A stretch of 64,000 bases of DNA from Kovacikia minuta CCNUW1 (GCF_020091585.1 NZ_CP083582.1:7202536-7266535); one strand, 5' to 3'; positions 48,992 through 58,223 are shown, counted from the stretch's first letter. Notes: generated from the sequence alone by a model not told the origin. Translations and numbers: made by a program.

Positions 48992-49543
48992 TCAAGTTTG
49001 TTTATATTGGATCGAAAATTCATCATATTCAGCCCCCTCTTCTCGGCTTGCAGTTTGAGTAACTTCAACTTCTGTATCAAATCGGGTTCCTAACCCTTTG
49101 ACTAATCCCACCACCATAGGAGCCAGCCCTTCCCGGCTGGAGTGATATTGCAGATTGAGAGATGCTTCCGTTTGATCGGTACAGTCAAAAGATGGCGGTC
49201 TAAGTTGGGGAAAAATCACACCAACACGGGAATGGAGATTGTCGAGATTTTCTAGAAATTCCGGCAAATTATCACCGCTCATTTCCATCATCTCGCCATA
49301 GCCTTCCTGAGCTGTGTACTTCACCCAAAACTCTCCAAAGGCTTGCATAATTTCGGCAGCAGATAATCCCAAGACTTCGCTCGCTGCTTTTACCAGTTTG
49401 TGGGTGACATCATCAGGGTAACCTTCCATACTGATAAAGCTATCCATCTCCAAGTCGGCTTTCTGTTTAATTTCCTTCCAGGTTCCTTCGCCAAACTGCC
49501 TGCACACCATATCCTCGATCGCTTTGTTGACCAAACCGTACAT
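48992..49543 (-). CDS. Heme NO-binding (H-NOX) sensor
   Basis: A 183-residue H-NOX. The proximal heme ligand is His104 in DNLHSRVG, and the propionate-binding YxSxR motif is Tyr133-Ser135-Arg137. ATG 49543 has GGAGG five bases upstream; the longer frame to 49567 lacks support. H-NOX proteins bind NO (some O2) and control partner kinases or cyclic-di-GMP enzymes. Both kinds of partner flank it here. Confidence 0.93.
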   Translation of the reverse strand: MYGLVNKAIEDMVCRQFGEGTWKEIKQKADLEMDSFISMEGYPDDVTHKLVKAASEVLGLSAAEIMQAFGEFWVKYTAQEGYGEMMEMSGDNLPEFLENLDNLHSRVGVIFPQLRPPSFDCTDQTEASLNLQYHSSREGLAPMVVGLVKGLGTRFDTEVEVTQTASREEGAEYDEFSIQYKQT

Positions 49544-49618
49544 AAAAACCTCCGATTGAAGTAACAACTGGTTTGCCCGATTGTCCTAGGGTGCCCGTTT
49601 TTTTTCGTTAGTGGCAAT

Positions 49619-52390
49619 TCAATTGATAAATTCTGCTGATAGAAGGCACCCGGCTTTCTGGCCATCTAAAGGCTTAGAGAAGAAATAGCCCTGCCCACTT
49701 TCACAATGCAGTTCCCTTAAGCGAGCAAGCTGTTGAGCGGTTTCAACCCCCTCAGCCACAGCATCCATCCCTAAACTGCGCGCAAGCATAATAACTGTAC
49801 GAATAATTTCCAGCTTTTCAGTGTCCGTATCAACACTTTGAATAAATGAGCGATCGATTTTCAAAGTACTAACTGGAAAGCGATTGAGATAACTTAGAGA
49901 TGAATAACCTGTGCCAAAATCATCCATTGATAACTGAATTCCCAATGCTTGAAGCTGCAATAGACTGGCAGTGGTAGACTCTACGTTATCCATCAGAATG
50001 CTTTCAGTAATTTCCAATTTCAAGCTTTTAGCATCCAACCCAGTCTCTTGTAGAATCTGTTGAATTTGTGGTGTGAAATTAGCTTGAGAGAATTGCTTAC
50101 CAGAAATATTGACACTAATCGTCAAGTGATCGGCGGCGGAAAATTCCTGTTGCCAGTAGCGCATTTGACGGCAAGCTTCCTGCAACACCCAGTTTCCCAG
50201 GGGAATTATCAACCCAGTCTCCTCCGCCACTGGAATAAACTCACCTGGAGCAACTAAACCGCGCTCTGGGTGGCACCAACGAACCAATGCTTCAAATCCA
50301 GTAATTTTTTGGCTTTCAAGGGACACGATCGGCTGGTAATGTAACTGAAATTCCTGGCGTTCCAACGCTCGGCGCAGGTCAGTCTCTAACTGCAAGAGGG
50401 CAACTGCCCGCACATGCATTGCCGTATCAAAAATTTGGTACTGGGCTTTGCCTTTTCCTTTAGCGTGGTACATTGCTGTATCCGCATCGCGTAGCAGGTC
50501 CTGGGGATTTTCATACCCTGTTGTGCTGAAGGCAATACCAACGCTTGTGCTGGCAAATATCTCGTGCTTACCCAAATTAAACGGAAGCATCAACTCCTTT
50601 TGCAGACGCTCAGCAATTTGGGTCGCATAATGGCTATCTTGAATTCCTTCCAGCAAAATAGCAAATTCATCTCCGCCCAGACGCGCAATTAAATCAGTGC
50701 GGCGCAGACAAGTTTCCAATCTGCGAGAAATCGCGATTAGAAGTTGATCACCCACCATATGCCCCAGGCTGTCGTTAATCACCTTGAACCGATCCAGATC
50801 CAGGAATAGAACCGCAAATAAATAGCCTTCCTGTTGTTTGGTGCAGGCGATCGCATGTTCCAGGCGATCGGTAAAGAGGGCACGGTTGGCTAATCCTGTT
50901 AATCCATCATGCAGTGCATCATGGATTAATTTCTCCTCAACCCGCTTACGTTCAGAAATATCACGGCAAACAATGACTCCCCCTTTTGGAATGCCATTCT
51001 TATCTTTCAACGGTCTACCCGTCACCGTCACCCAGATCCCTTCTGTAGTCTGAGCATGGCACACAAACATTTCAACATCGGTTACCTCTTCTCCACGAAT
51101 TGAGCGTTCTAAGGGTAAATCCCTGGCACTAAAAGGAGTGATCCGATCTGGGAGATAGAGATTCATCGTTTGTGAACAGTGATTTGCCACTAAATGGGTG
51201 GCTTGGCTGCCAAACATCCGTTCTGCCGCTGGATTAAAAACCAGGAAATTTCTGTTTTCATCAGCAACAATAACCGCATCGCCCATACTGTCGAGGATCG
51301 ACTTTAAACTCTCTGAAATTTCCGTTTGTTTTAGTAAGGCAGCCTCAATCTGCTTGCGCTGGATGAACTGACCAATTTTGATGCCAATGTCGGTCATCAT
51401 TTCTTGCAGACTGTCATCTGGCTGGCAGGATTTATGGCTGAAAAACTCAAGCACACCAATGACTTCAGTCCCATTTTGAATGGGTAGTCCGAAACCCCCC
51501 TGTAACCCCGCCGCGATCGCATGTAGCCTACGGGGTGAATTCAGATCGGCAGTAATATCCTCAACCCAAAGCGGTTCTCGCCCATGCCAAACACAACCCG
51601 CCAGACCAATCCCCAATGGCAACGTCAGCATCCGATTCAATGTCTCAAATTCCTTGAAGTGATCAGGAAACGCAGTCCATATTTCCTGACACTTCAAAAC
51701 TTTGGCGGCTGGGTCAACCATCCACAGTGCCCCCACCTGCCAATCTAATGCAGTACAAATCGCTTCCAAAAGTTTGACTGCTGCCTCGCTGAATGTGGCA
51801 GATTCAGCCAGAATATGGGTGACGGTATAGAGGGCAGCCAATTTTCGGTTGGTTTTGCGAAGTTCTGCCCGTTGTGCGGTCAATTCATCCGTCAATTTTT
51901 TCGCATCCGAGAGGGCTGCATTTTGAGCCTGGAGTAAGAAAAGAAAGTCAACAACCGGATCATGAATCGCAAAATCGCTGAGTGTAATTCCGTAAGATTT
52001 GAGCGAGGCAATATCAGTCACCCAGGGAGAACATAGAAAAAAGATCGCCTCCGGGTTATTAACATAAACCATCTGCCCTTTAAGCTTCATGCCGTTGTGC
52101 AATGATTCCAGCAGAAACAGCGACTTAGATCGTTTCCGAATTTGATCAAATTCAATTCCAATGTTGGGGCGATCGATTCGGAAGTGCTGATCAAGCTGAC
52201 TACCAATAACTAATTCAGGATAGATGTGTTGTAAAACCCCTCCAATTTGAAGAATTTCGTGGTTTCGGTCAAATACTAAGTGAAATGGAAAAACCTCCGT
52301 AAATAAATTAGGGATTAACTTAAAGCAAGATAAAGATTGGATAGTTTTAGTGGTGGAAGGATCGGTTAAGGGAGGGGTTGCACCTGCCAT
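49619..52390 (-). CDS. HNOBA-GAF-PAS-GGDEF-EAL cyclic-di-GMP enzyme
   Basis: A 923-residue protein. Order: HNOBA domain homologous to that in the kinase (residues about 30-155), coiled linker, GAF (about 180-345), PAS (about 360-490), GGDEF with intact RLGGDEFAIL, and EAL with intact GFEALVRW, ISVNISGKQF, DDFGTGYSSL and LKIDRSF. Both catalytic sites look competent, so it may make and degrade c-di-GMP, with net activity set by the H-NOX partner. First gene of the three-gene operon. Confidence 0.93.
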   Translation of the reverse strand: MAGATPPLTDPSTTKTIQSLSCFKLIPNLFTEVFPFHLVFDRNHEILQIGGVLQHIYPELVIGSQLDQHFRIDRPNIGIEFDQIRKRSKSLFLLESLHNGMKLKGQMVYVNNPEAIFFLCSPWVTDIASLKSYGITLSDFAIHDPVVDFLFLLQAQNAALSDAKKLTDELTAQRAELRKTNRKLAALYTVTHILAESATFSEAAVKLLEAICTALDWQVGALWMVDPAAKVLKCQEIWTAFPDHFKEFETLNRMLTLPLGIGLAGCVWHGREPLWVEDITADLNSPRRLHAIAAGLQGGFGLPIQNGTEVIGVLEFFSHKSCQPDDSLQEMMTDIGIKIGQFIQRKQIEAALLKQTEISESLKSILDSMGDAVIVADENRNFLVFNPAAERMFGSQATHLVANHCSQTMNLYLPDRITPFSARDLPLERSIRGEEVTDVEMFVCHAQTTEGIWVTVTGRPLKDKNGIPKGGVIVCRDISERKRVEEKLIHDALHDGLTGLANRALFTDRLEHAIACTKQQEGYLFAVLFLDLDRFKVINDSLGHMVGDQLLIAISRRLETCLRRTDLIARLGGDEFAILLEGIQDSHYATQIAERLQKELMLPFNLGKHEIFASTSVGIAFSTTGYENPQDLLRDADTAMYHAKGKGKAQYQIFDTAMHVRAVALLQLETDLRRALERQEFQLHYQPIVSLESQKITGFEALVRWCHPERGLVAPGEFIPVAEETGLIIPLGNWVLQEACRQMRYWQQEFSAADHLTISVNISGKQFSQANFTPQIQQILQETGLDAKSLKLEITESILMDNVESTTASLLQLQALGIQLSMDDFGTGYSSLSYLNRFPVSTLKIDRSFIQSVDTDTEKLEIIRTVIMLARSLGMDAVAEGVETAQQLARLRELHCESGQGYFFSKPLDGQKAGCLLSAEFIN

Positions 52391-52485
52391 TTTTCTCCTG
52401 CATACCGTCTACAGCATGATTGAGAGGTTACTTGAGAAGCAAAGTTTTCTAGGGAGGCGATCGTACTGGAAGCATGACACCATCA

Positions 52486-53214
52486 CTAAGCTGAAACAAG
52501 CTGAAGGGGAAGGGTGAGATAAGCACGGGCAGAGGTCTGGCGTAGAATGCCATCGAAGAAGCGAACCCGGGCATTCATCGCATCCAGAATCGCCCGATTA
52601 ACATCCATTGCTGCCTCAGTTGTGTTAATCCGGGGTTCGATTAAAGCGGCTAGATGGGCTGCATGGCTGTCATCCACATCAATGTGAACATCGAAGAAGA
52701 TGAGTGCTTCTTTGGGCAGGAAAGTTGCTCCTACAATGCCCTGCTGAATCTGGGTGTAGAGGGTGCGAACAATCCCTTCTGATGCAAAACAAACGGCTCC
52801 AAGGGCTGCCAAATAGTTGTATTGATGGGGTAAGTTCAGATAGGTGTCAATTAAATGGCGAGTTTCTGGTTCAGTTGGCAATGCTGCCAGGGTCTCGTCA
52901 TCAATCCCCAGAGCACGGGTAAATTGGCGGAATAATTCAGGATGGGCAAGGGTTGAGTTACCCTGTCCCATTTCATCAAACAAATTCTCTAGAATTACAA
53001 GCTGTGCCTGTTCATCGGGACAACAGGATAGGATGCCAGCCAGAATCCGATTAAACTCCTTTGAAAACTTATACATCTGCACCGCTAACACCTGCACCTC
53101 TGCCAGGGAAAGCTGGGTTGTGCGACAACGAGTCAGGAACTCATGATTCCACAGAGGGTGGTTGGCAGTTACCTCGTGGAGGGTTTGCATAACGGAAGAG
53201 GAGGGTGGTTTCAT
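52486..53214 (-). CDS. Heme-oxygenase-like diiron oxidase (HDO superfamily)
   Basis: A 242-residue all-helical protein with the ligand pattern of the superfamily: Glu in NLFDEMGQGNSTLAHPELF together with a His, Glu in CFASEGIVRTLY, and His...Asp...His in FFDVHIDVDDSHAAHL. Members (UndA, BesC, SznF, CADD types) use a diiron centre to oxidise amino acids or fatty acids, often in natural-product pathways. The substrate is unknown. The start overlaps the methyltransferase stop by four bases. Confidence 0.78.
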   Translation of the reverse strand: MKPPSSSVMQTLHEVTANHPLWNHEFLTRCRTTQLSLAEVQVLAVQMYKFSKEFNRILAGILSCCPDEQAQLVILENLFDEMGQGNSTLAHPELFRQFTRALGIDDETLAALPTEPETRHLIDTYLNLPHQYNYLAALGAVCFASEGIVRTLYTQIQQGIVGATFLPKEALIFFDVHIDVDDSHAAHLAALIEPRINTTEAAMDVNRAILDAMNARVRFFDGILRQTSARAYLTLPLQLVSA

Positions 53215-53978
53215 CGGGACACCTGCATCGCTAAATGAAGTGGATAGTCAACAAGCGGCTTGAAGAATGTTTCGTCAAGCTCTACATGGTCTGATTGCAC
53301 CCGGAGTTCTTGCAGGATTGGCATGGTATTAAATCCAGCCACCCTTAAAGCATCGAAGTAGTCTTCTAAGGTTTTGTGGACAAGCTGCACATCTAGCCAG
53401 GAGCCATCACGTTTCCAAATGCGTCCGGGAAATTGACGATCGCGTTGGCTAAAGTAGCCAGCCCCTTCTACCTGAAAATAGAAGGGATATTCTGCCTGGC
53501 GCATGTAGGGAAAGGCGGGATGGGGAACGCTGAAAATGAATCGCCCACCAGGATGAAGAATCCGGGCGACTTCTGCCATGCACTGCTGCGTTTGCTCAAT
53601 GGTCAGGTAGTTGAATAGGAAGACTGCAACCACCAAATCCAGTTGGCGATCGCCAATTTGGGATAAGTCGGTAGCACAGCCAACTTCGTAGTGAATGCCC
53701 AGGCAATCTTGGGACTCCTGCGTTTGAGCAGCGGCAATCATACCATCCGACAGATCAATTCCAAGCACTTCCCTGGCTCCCCGACGGCGTAGCTCTCGGC
53801 TACAATAGCCTTCACCGCAACCCAGATCGAGAACGCGCAGTCCGGCAATTGGCTCACACAATGCCAAAATTGCAGGACGCGCTGTAAAGTCTGATAGGGA
53901 GCTAGGCTCTTCCCGCACCCACTTTGTTGCTGTATCGTTGTATAAATCCCTGGTGGAATGGGTATGAATTAACATCAT
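53211..53978 (-). CDS. Class I SAM-dependent methyltransferase
   Basis: A 255-residue methyltransferase with motif I VLDLGCGEGYCSREL, the acidic residue in VLGIDLSDGMI and post-I LDLVVAVFLFNYL. Then HPGGRFIFSVPHPAFPY, typical of small-molecule methyltransferases. It is the middle gene of a three-gene unit and overlaps the diiron oxidase gene. Confidence 0.88.
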   Translation of the reverse strand: MMLIHTHSTRDLYNDTATKWVREEPSSLSDFTARPAILALCEPIAGLRVLDLGCGEGYCSRELRRRGAREVLGIDLSDGMIAAAQTQESQDCLGIHYEVGCATDLSQIGDRQLDLVVAVFLFNYLTIEQTQQCMAEVARILHPGGRFIFSVPHPAFPYMRQAEYPFYFQVEGAGYFSQRDRQFPGRIWKRDGSWLDVQLVHKTLEDYFDALRVAGFNTMPILQELRVQSDHVELDETFFKPLVDYPLHLAMQVSR

Positions 53979-54130
53979 GTTGCGTAGAATTTAGAACAAG
54001 TAACACCGGAAATTTTCCGGGTGAATTGAGGGGCAGCAGGTCATGACAGGAAGGGGATGTCAAGTTTGATCAACTCAACCCAACCGAAAAAATTGTTCTG
54101 GAAAAAGATGCATCCAGATGATAGAGGGGG

Positions 54131-55126
54131 TCAAAATACCTGGACGGTTCGATAATCCCTGGTATAGAGAGGCACTGCTCCTGGATTGGCTTTTCTGGCT
54201 CTGGCTTCTTCGACAGACTCATCGAACACAATCAGAGTATCTGAACCAACTTGCAGCCAGTCTTCATAGGGCACGCTCATATCTGCTTCAACTCCACCAC
54301 TGCTGGGAGGAACCATCGCTCGATAGGCTTCGTTAAACTTACGGCGAAAACGAAAGTCAACGGAAACTCGCACACCTTCAGAAACCCGTCTTACCGTTTG
54401 GTGGAGTCCACGGGCATCATTGAAGTACATCGTGCCATGTTGTAATTGGGCATTGTCATAGGACACCACCATTGGAATGTCCCGCCCTTCGTTGAAATCT
54501 GACATTACGCGCATTGCGGGTAATTCCATCTCACGGGGCATTTCTCCTGCTTCAATGGTGATATTTTCGATATCTCCGAAGAGGGGCAGTACAACGACTG
54601 TTGCATCGGGTGCGACACCTGCCCAGACATCACTATGCCGTTTGGTGCTGGTAAACGGCAACTGCAATGCATCGGGGTTCATTTTGCCAAAGACAATACG
54701 GAGGTTAACGGGTAGATCCACGGCATCGATCAAATCATTGGCTCCTAATTGGCGAAAAGCGTTGGCAACGCTTTTCTGGAATAGATTGAATTCCAGGATA
54801 TGTTCGCGTTTGGGCATCAGTAGCCCAGTCCCCATGTAGTTAGGCAGGCTGCCTCTGGTTTCCAGAAGGCGGGTCAGCAGTTCTGCTTCAGATAGGGTGA
54901 CTGAGCTGTTGAGGCAGGCTGAGATATATCCTGCGGCAGCAATCTGGATTTGACGAAACAGTTCTGGCCTCAAGGTATGTTCAAATAGCAACCGATAATC
55001 GTGGCGTGTGGCAATTTTAGATGCCAGTTCATTAAACAGTTGATCACCTAACTGAGAGAATGCGATCGCCTCTTCACCTGTAAATTGCTGAGCTAATTGT
55101 GCTCGTTCTATTAGTCCTTCAACCAT
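54131..55126 (-). CDS. Putative Fe(II)/2-oxoglutarate-type oxygenase
   Basis: A 331-residue protein. The second half shows TSTKRHSDVWAG (HxD-like pair), then beta segments and GLHQTVRRVSEGVRVSVDFR (distal His plus a possible 2OG-binding Arg). This fits a cupin-fold Fe/2OG oxygenase. The N-terminal half is helical and unassigned. I do not recognise a named family. It is the first gene of the unit with the methyltransferase and diiron oxidase, 150 bp upstream of the former. Confidence 0.55.
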   Translation of the reverse strand: MVEGLIERAQLAQQFTGEEAIAFSQLGDQLFNELASKIATRHDYRLLFEHTLRPELFRQIQIAAAGYISACLNSSVTLSEAELLTRLLETRGSLPNYMGTGLLMPKREHILEFNLFQKSVANAFRQLGANDLIDAVDLPVNLRIVFGKMNPDALQLPFTSTKRHSDVWAGVAPDATVVVLPLFGDIENITIEAGEMPREMELPAMRVMSDFNEGRDIPMVVSYDNAQLQHGTMYFNDARGLHQTVRRVSEGVRVSVDFRFRRKFNEAYRAMVPPSSGGVEADMSVPYEDWLQVGSDTLIVFDESVEEARARKANPGAVPLYTRDYRTVQVF

Positions 55127-55218
55127 TCCTGCCTCCTAAGTTTTTACAATTGGCGATCGTTTTCGTTATTTATCTGGTTGTAACAAAGCCAACTTTCATA
55201 ACGGAACTGCGCTTCATC

Positions 55219-55311
55219 TATAGCAGTCCTAAATCAGCTGTGAGATTGAGGAGCTTTGTGGGCAAGGATTCCAATGGAATCCTTGCCCACAATTCATTTA
55301 GGATCGCGATA
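55219..55311. mobile_element. MITE-like element with long hairpin
   Basis: Ends TATAGCAGTCCTAAAT (55219-55234) and ATTTAGGATCGCGATA (55296-55311) are imperfect inverted repeats. Inside is a perfect 17-bp stem, TTGTGGGCAAGGATTCC (55256-55272), pairing with 55276-55292 around AAT. A better match to the left end, ATTTGGGACTGCTATA, lies at 55541-55556, so the whole 338-bp stretch may be a larger or nested element. No coding capacity. Confidence 0.6.
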
Positions 55312-56453
55312 TGCATTAGGTAATTGATGCATAACCTCAAACTGGTTTTTAATTGATAACCATTCGTTTGAGCTTTGTTCCTATTCCAATCTGTTTAATA
55401 GACTGTTTGATCAACATTTATTGGTGAATGTAGCAAACCTACTTGAATTATGAAAATGCCTTGCCATCAACAGTCCGTTATCAGTTTTTTACTGACTGCT
55501 AATTGCTGGTTGCTAAGTCATTAAGCCTCGCTCTCAATTAATTTGGGACTGCTATAAATTTGTTCTAACAGTAATATTTTTCTAATTCAATTGTTGAAAA
55601 TACAGAGGTAGAGTTATGAGTTCCAAACCTCTGTTGGTTTTGATTGATTCCTTGTAAGATGCTCTAGGTGTGCTTTTGGAAAAGAGTGAATGGCTTGATG
55701 GTGAGAATTTAAACTGTGTTGGTATTACAGCTTCAAACAAAATGCACCTATCTTTATGCAGGGTTTGTTGAGTCACTCCGTAGATTTAATGAATCAAATC
55801 TATGTTCTGTCAGCTATCCTGAGGAGAAAATTTCAGCTATTTAACTGAGCGTAAATAGAATTCAGCTATCTGGCGGAGCTTGTTTAAGATACAGTTCTCA
55901 TCAAATCCGGTTCATTCATGGTTGCGCCGTAGGTAGGGCATGCCTGTGCCCTCCAATAAAGAGGAATCATTGAGGCAGGTCTTTCCAGAACCGACGAATG
56001 GGATGAATTGCTGCCTCGGAGTTTCCAATCTTATCCGGAGCTTTATAGAAGTTGGCTTTTGATAAAGCAAGTGTAAACAAGCACTCAATTCCTGTCATTC
56101 TTCCTGACTCAGCCAATCCAACAGGAATAGAGGAATGGTAGATGCACCCTGATCTAAATCCCTGGCAGTTATGCTGGGGATTTTCTCTTTGTAGCCATAC
56201 AACGAAGTTGCGGACTAATCTAACAAGCATTCAGGTTTCGCCGCGCCCAATCTTTGACGGCTGAAGGTTGAACGAAATTGAAACCTGGTCAATTTGTCCT
56301 TGATCTAGATTGCAAATCCTCAGAAGGTTGAGGATTCCTGGCTGTTCTTCAAAAATGTTTGGGCGTGCTATTTAGGAGCACGCGATATGCCTGTTCCTGC
56401 TGCACACTCTTCTAACTCTGCTAAAATAAGCATCTAGCTTAGTTTTTAGCTAA
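55312..56453. other. Intergenic region, no recognisable gene
   Basis: About 1.1 kb between the oxygenase cluster and the tRNA gene. It holds the right-end-like repeat at 55541-55556 and a few short open frames (minus strand 55582-55776 and 55967-56230) without start signals or a recognised family. It could contain decayed mobile sequence. Confidence 0.4.
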
Positions 56454-56527
56454 CGGGATGTGGCGCAGCTTGGTAGCGCACTTCGTTCGGGACGAAGGGG
56501 CCGCTGGTTCGAATCCAGTCATCCCGA
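56454..56527 (+). tRNA. tRNA-Pro(CGG)
   Basis: A full cloverleaf can be folded: acceptor CGGGATG/CATCCCG, D stem GCGC/GCGC, anticodon stem CTTCG/CGAAG around loop TTCGGGA (anticodon CGG), five-base variable loop, T stem with TTCGAAT loop, discriminator A. CCA is not encoded. It marks the left border of the integrative element. Confidence 0.95.
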
Positions 56528-56539
56528 TAGTTTTCCAGA

Positions 56540-56570
56540 AGCCTTACAGGGTAAAACTTGTAGGGCTTTT
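56540..56570 (+). terminator. Rho-independent terminator after tRNA-Pro
   Basis: AGCCTTACA and TGTAGGGCT form a nine-bp stem (one G-T pair) around GGGTAAAACT, followed by TTTT. Confidence 0.5.
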
Positions 56571-56685
56571 GTCATTTTTTGGCTATATTGGCGTTTTCAA
56601 AGTTGCTGTGTCAGATCTGTGTCAAAAAAAATCATAGGTAATCACACGGTTTTTTTCTGTAAGTATTTATGCTCGTTTGTTAACC

Positions 56686-56729
56686 CCCGAACGAAGTGCG
56701 CTACCAAGCCGCGCCACATCCCGTTAGCT
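56686..56729 (-). repeat. Inverted 44-bp partial copy of tRNA-Pro 5' half
   Basis: On the minus strand this matches 56448-56491 with a single mismatch (GCGCGGC for GCGCAGC). It covers six bases upstream of the tRNA gene, the acceptor 5' strand, the D arm and the anticodon stem into CGG. It lies about 160 bp downstream of the tRNA, in opposite orientation, at the edge of the mobile element. Confidence 0.85.
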
Positions 56730-56737
56730 TACGGCTT

Positions 56738-56806
56738 TGTCTCAAAACGAGTCTTGATTGTCTCAAAAATGCTAGAATAGCGGTAGAATCGTTCATTTTT
56801 GAGATA
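56738..56806 (+). promoter_or_regulatory. Repeated TGTCTCAAAA sites upstream of the first element gene
   Basis: TGTCTCAAAA occurs at 56738-56747 and 56759-56768, exactly 21 bp apart, and in reverse as TTTTTGAGATA at 56796-56806. TAGAAT between them could be a -10 box. This looks like an operator for the gene starting at 56813. Confidence 0.45.
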
Positions 56807-56812
56807 AAACGT

Positions 56813-57097
56813 ATGAATTTAGATAATCTAAGGACTTTTAACCCTGATTTCGACCCGAAAACGTTTGATCGGATGCCTCATCCCAAAACTCACCTGTTTG
56901 ATCCTGCTAAGTTCACAACCCCAGATTTGCACCAATCAGCAGAACAGGACGCGAGAGAACTGATCAGATCTGAACTGTCTAAGAAAGCAGGTGGAAAAGC
57001 TGTTTATTCTCAGTCTGAGCTACTTTACACAAAAGGTAGTGTTAGAGGCACTGAAATTTTTAACGCTATTTCGTCAGGTGAAGCTGTAGTGCGATGA
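56813..57097 (+). CDS. Hypothetical protein, first gene of the element
   Basis: A 94-residue soluble protein (NLDNLRTFNPDFDPKTFDRM ... YSQSELLYTKGSVRGTEIFN). ATG 56813 is the first start after the operator-like repeats; the longer open frame upstream runs through the inverted tRNA copy and is rejected. It overlaps the next gene by four bases (ATGA). Family not recognised. Confidence 0.65.
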   Translation: MNLDNLRTFNPDFDPKTFDRMPHPKTHLFDPAKFTTPDLHQSAEQDARELIRSELSKKAGGKAVYSQSELLYTKGSVRGTEIFNAISSGEAVVR

Positions 57098-57504
57098 CGG
57101 TCATAACTACCACTGCTAGCCCGTTAGAGTCACCTGAAAAAGTTGGTCTAACCTCAAGACAGGTTCAGGCTGCTTGTTATTTGGTGCAAGGGTATTCCTG
57201 GAAAGAATCGGCTGAGAAATCAGGCTGTAGCTTTGCTAGTGTCAAGCGATGGCACACTGACCCAGCTTTTAGACAGTACATCGCAGAAGGGCAGCGACAG
57301 GCTTTCATGGAGTCCTGTAACAAGCTCAGTGCTGGTTGCTCCCTAGCAGTCGATGTGCTGACTGACATCATGAGAAATTCAGACAGTGATTCTATCCGCT
57401 GTAGAGCCGCTGAGATCACCCTAAACACCGCTGTGAAGGTTGCTGAGATGTCAGCACTAACCGAACGGATCGCACAGTTGGAGGCGCTGTTAAATGAGTC
57501 TTAA
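57094..57504 (+). CDS. Phage/ICE-type helix-turn-helix DNA-binding protein
   Basis: A 136-residue protein: LTSRQVQAACYLVQGYSWKE, then SAEKSGCSFASVKRWHTDPA forms a helix-turn-helix of the kind in small terminase-like and phBC6A51-type proteins. A helical C-terminal part follows (RCRAAEITLNTAVKVAEMSA). It may recognise element DNA. It overlaps genes on both sides. Confidence 0.65.
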   Translation: MTVITTTASPLESPEKVGLTSRQVQAACYLVQGYSWKESAEKSGCSFASVKRWHTDPAFRQYIAEGQRQAFMESCNKLSAGCSLAVDVLTDIMRNSDSDSIRCRAAEITLNTAVKVAEMSALTERIAQLEALLNES

Positions 57505-57739
57505 CGCACGTCTCAAAAGACTAGAAGCGATCGCAGCTTCTAGACAGCAACAGCAGGACTCACAAACGATTCAACAGCGAATTGACTCGCTCAAAGATGT
57601 GCCTTATGAGCAACTGTTAGCAGAGTATGAGCAATTCAAAAATGCCCCCAGAGATCCCGAAATTGCCGCAAAACTGGACGGCATGACCATCGATGATCTG
57701 ATCCGTCATTACTTTGAACTTTGTCACAACCCGAACTAA
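57494..57739 (+). CDS. Small coiled-coil hypothetical protein
   Basis: An 81-residue protein beginning with a Gln-rich helix (LNARLKRLEAIAASRQQQQ). It overlaps the DNA-binding gene by 11 bp and is probably its partner. No family recognised. Confidence 0.6.
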   Translation: MSLNARLKRLEAIAASRQQQQDSQTIQQRIDSLKDVPYEQLLAEYEQFKNAPRDPEIAAKLDGMTIDDLIRHYFELCHNPN

Positions 57740-57751
57740 GGACTAAAAAAC

Positions 57752-58021
57752 ATGGACATACAAACCGAAAAACAATTTAACGATGCTCTCCACTCTTTTC
57801 AGCGTGAACTGATTGATCTTGAACTACGCTTGAAGACTGCGAACGATTTCCTTTGTCGTGGCAATTTTGGGGTGTGTTTATCTGACCTTCCCCAATACAA
57901 AAATGATGTTGAGCAATTTGGTGATGAGCTAAAAGAGATTGTTTCTGATTTGGAGAGTGAGATCCAGCCCAAATTTGAGAACCTAATGGTTTACGCCGAA
58001 AATAATCCCAGACCTCAGTAA
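57752..58021 (+). CDS. Small helical hypothetical protein
   Basis: An 89-residue acidic, helical protein (FNDALHSFQRELIDLELRLK ... ELKEIVSDLESEIQPKF). Last gene of the plus-strand operon, 12 bp after the preceding one and just before a terminator. Confidence 0.6.
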   Translation: MDIQTEKQFNDALHSFQRELIDLELRLKTANDFLCRGNFGVCLSDLPQYKNDVEQFGDELKEIVSDLESEIQPKFENLMVYAENNPRPQ

Positions 58022-58035
58022 AAATTACCTTTGTT

Positions 58036-58062
58036 GAAACCCCTCTAGTAGGGGTTTTTTGT
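58036..58062 (+). terminator. Rho-independent terminator
   Basis: AACCCC and GGGGTT pair around TCTAGTA, followed by a T-rich tail (TTTTTGTTTT). Ends the operon 56813-58021. Confidence 0.8.
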
Positions 58063-58223
58063 TTTAGAGCCTTCTAGGGACATTTCAGAGCATTTTTAGA
58101 AAATGTCCCAATATACCTAACTGGTGCGTATCTCTCGGTACAGCCAATTCTCAGAGGGTTGATTATGGCATGTGAGCGATCGTAAGTTTTCACACTCACA
58201 TTGGTTTGATATTTTTACCTATG

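Noticed and set aside
55582-56230. Two minus-strand frames of 64 and 87 codons
   Set aside because: No start signal, biased composition and no recognised family; treated as intergenic.
56686-56729. tRNA-matching segment as a delocalised crRNA of a type V-K transposon
   Set aside because: The match is 44 bp and includes sequence upstream of the tRNA; there is no Cas12k, Tns gene or CRISPR repeat in the window.
56696-56812. Longer start for the first element gene
   Set aside because: The added part reads through the inverted tRNA copy and the operator-like repeats.
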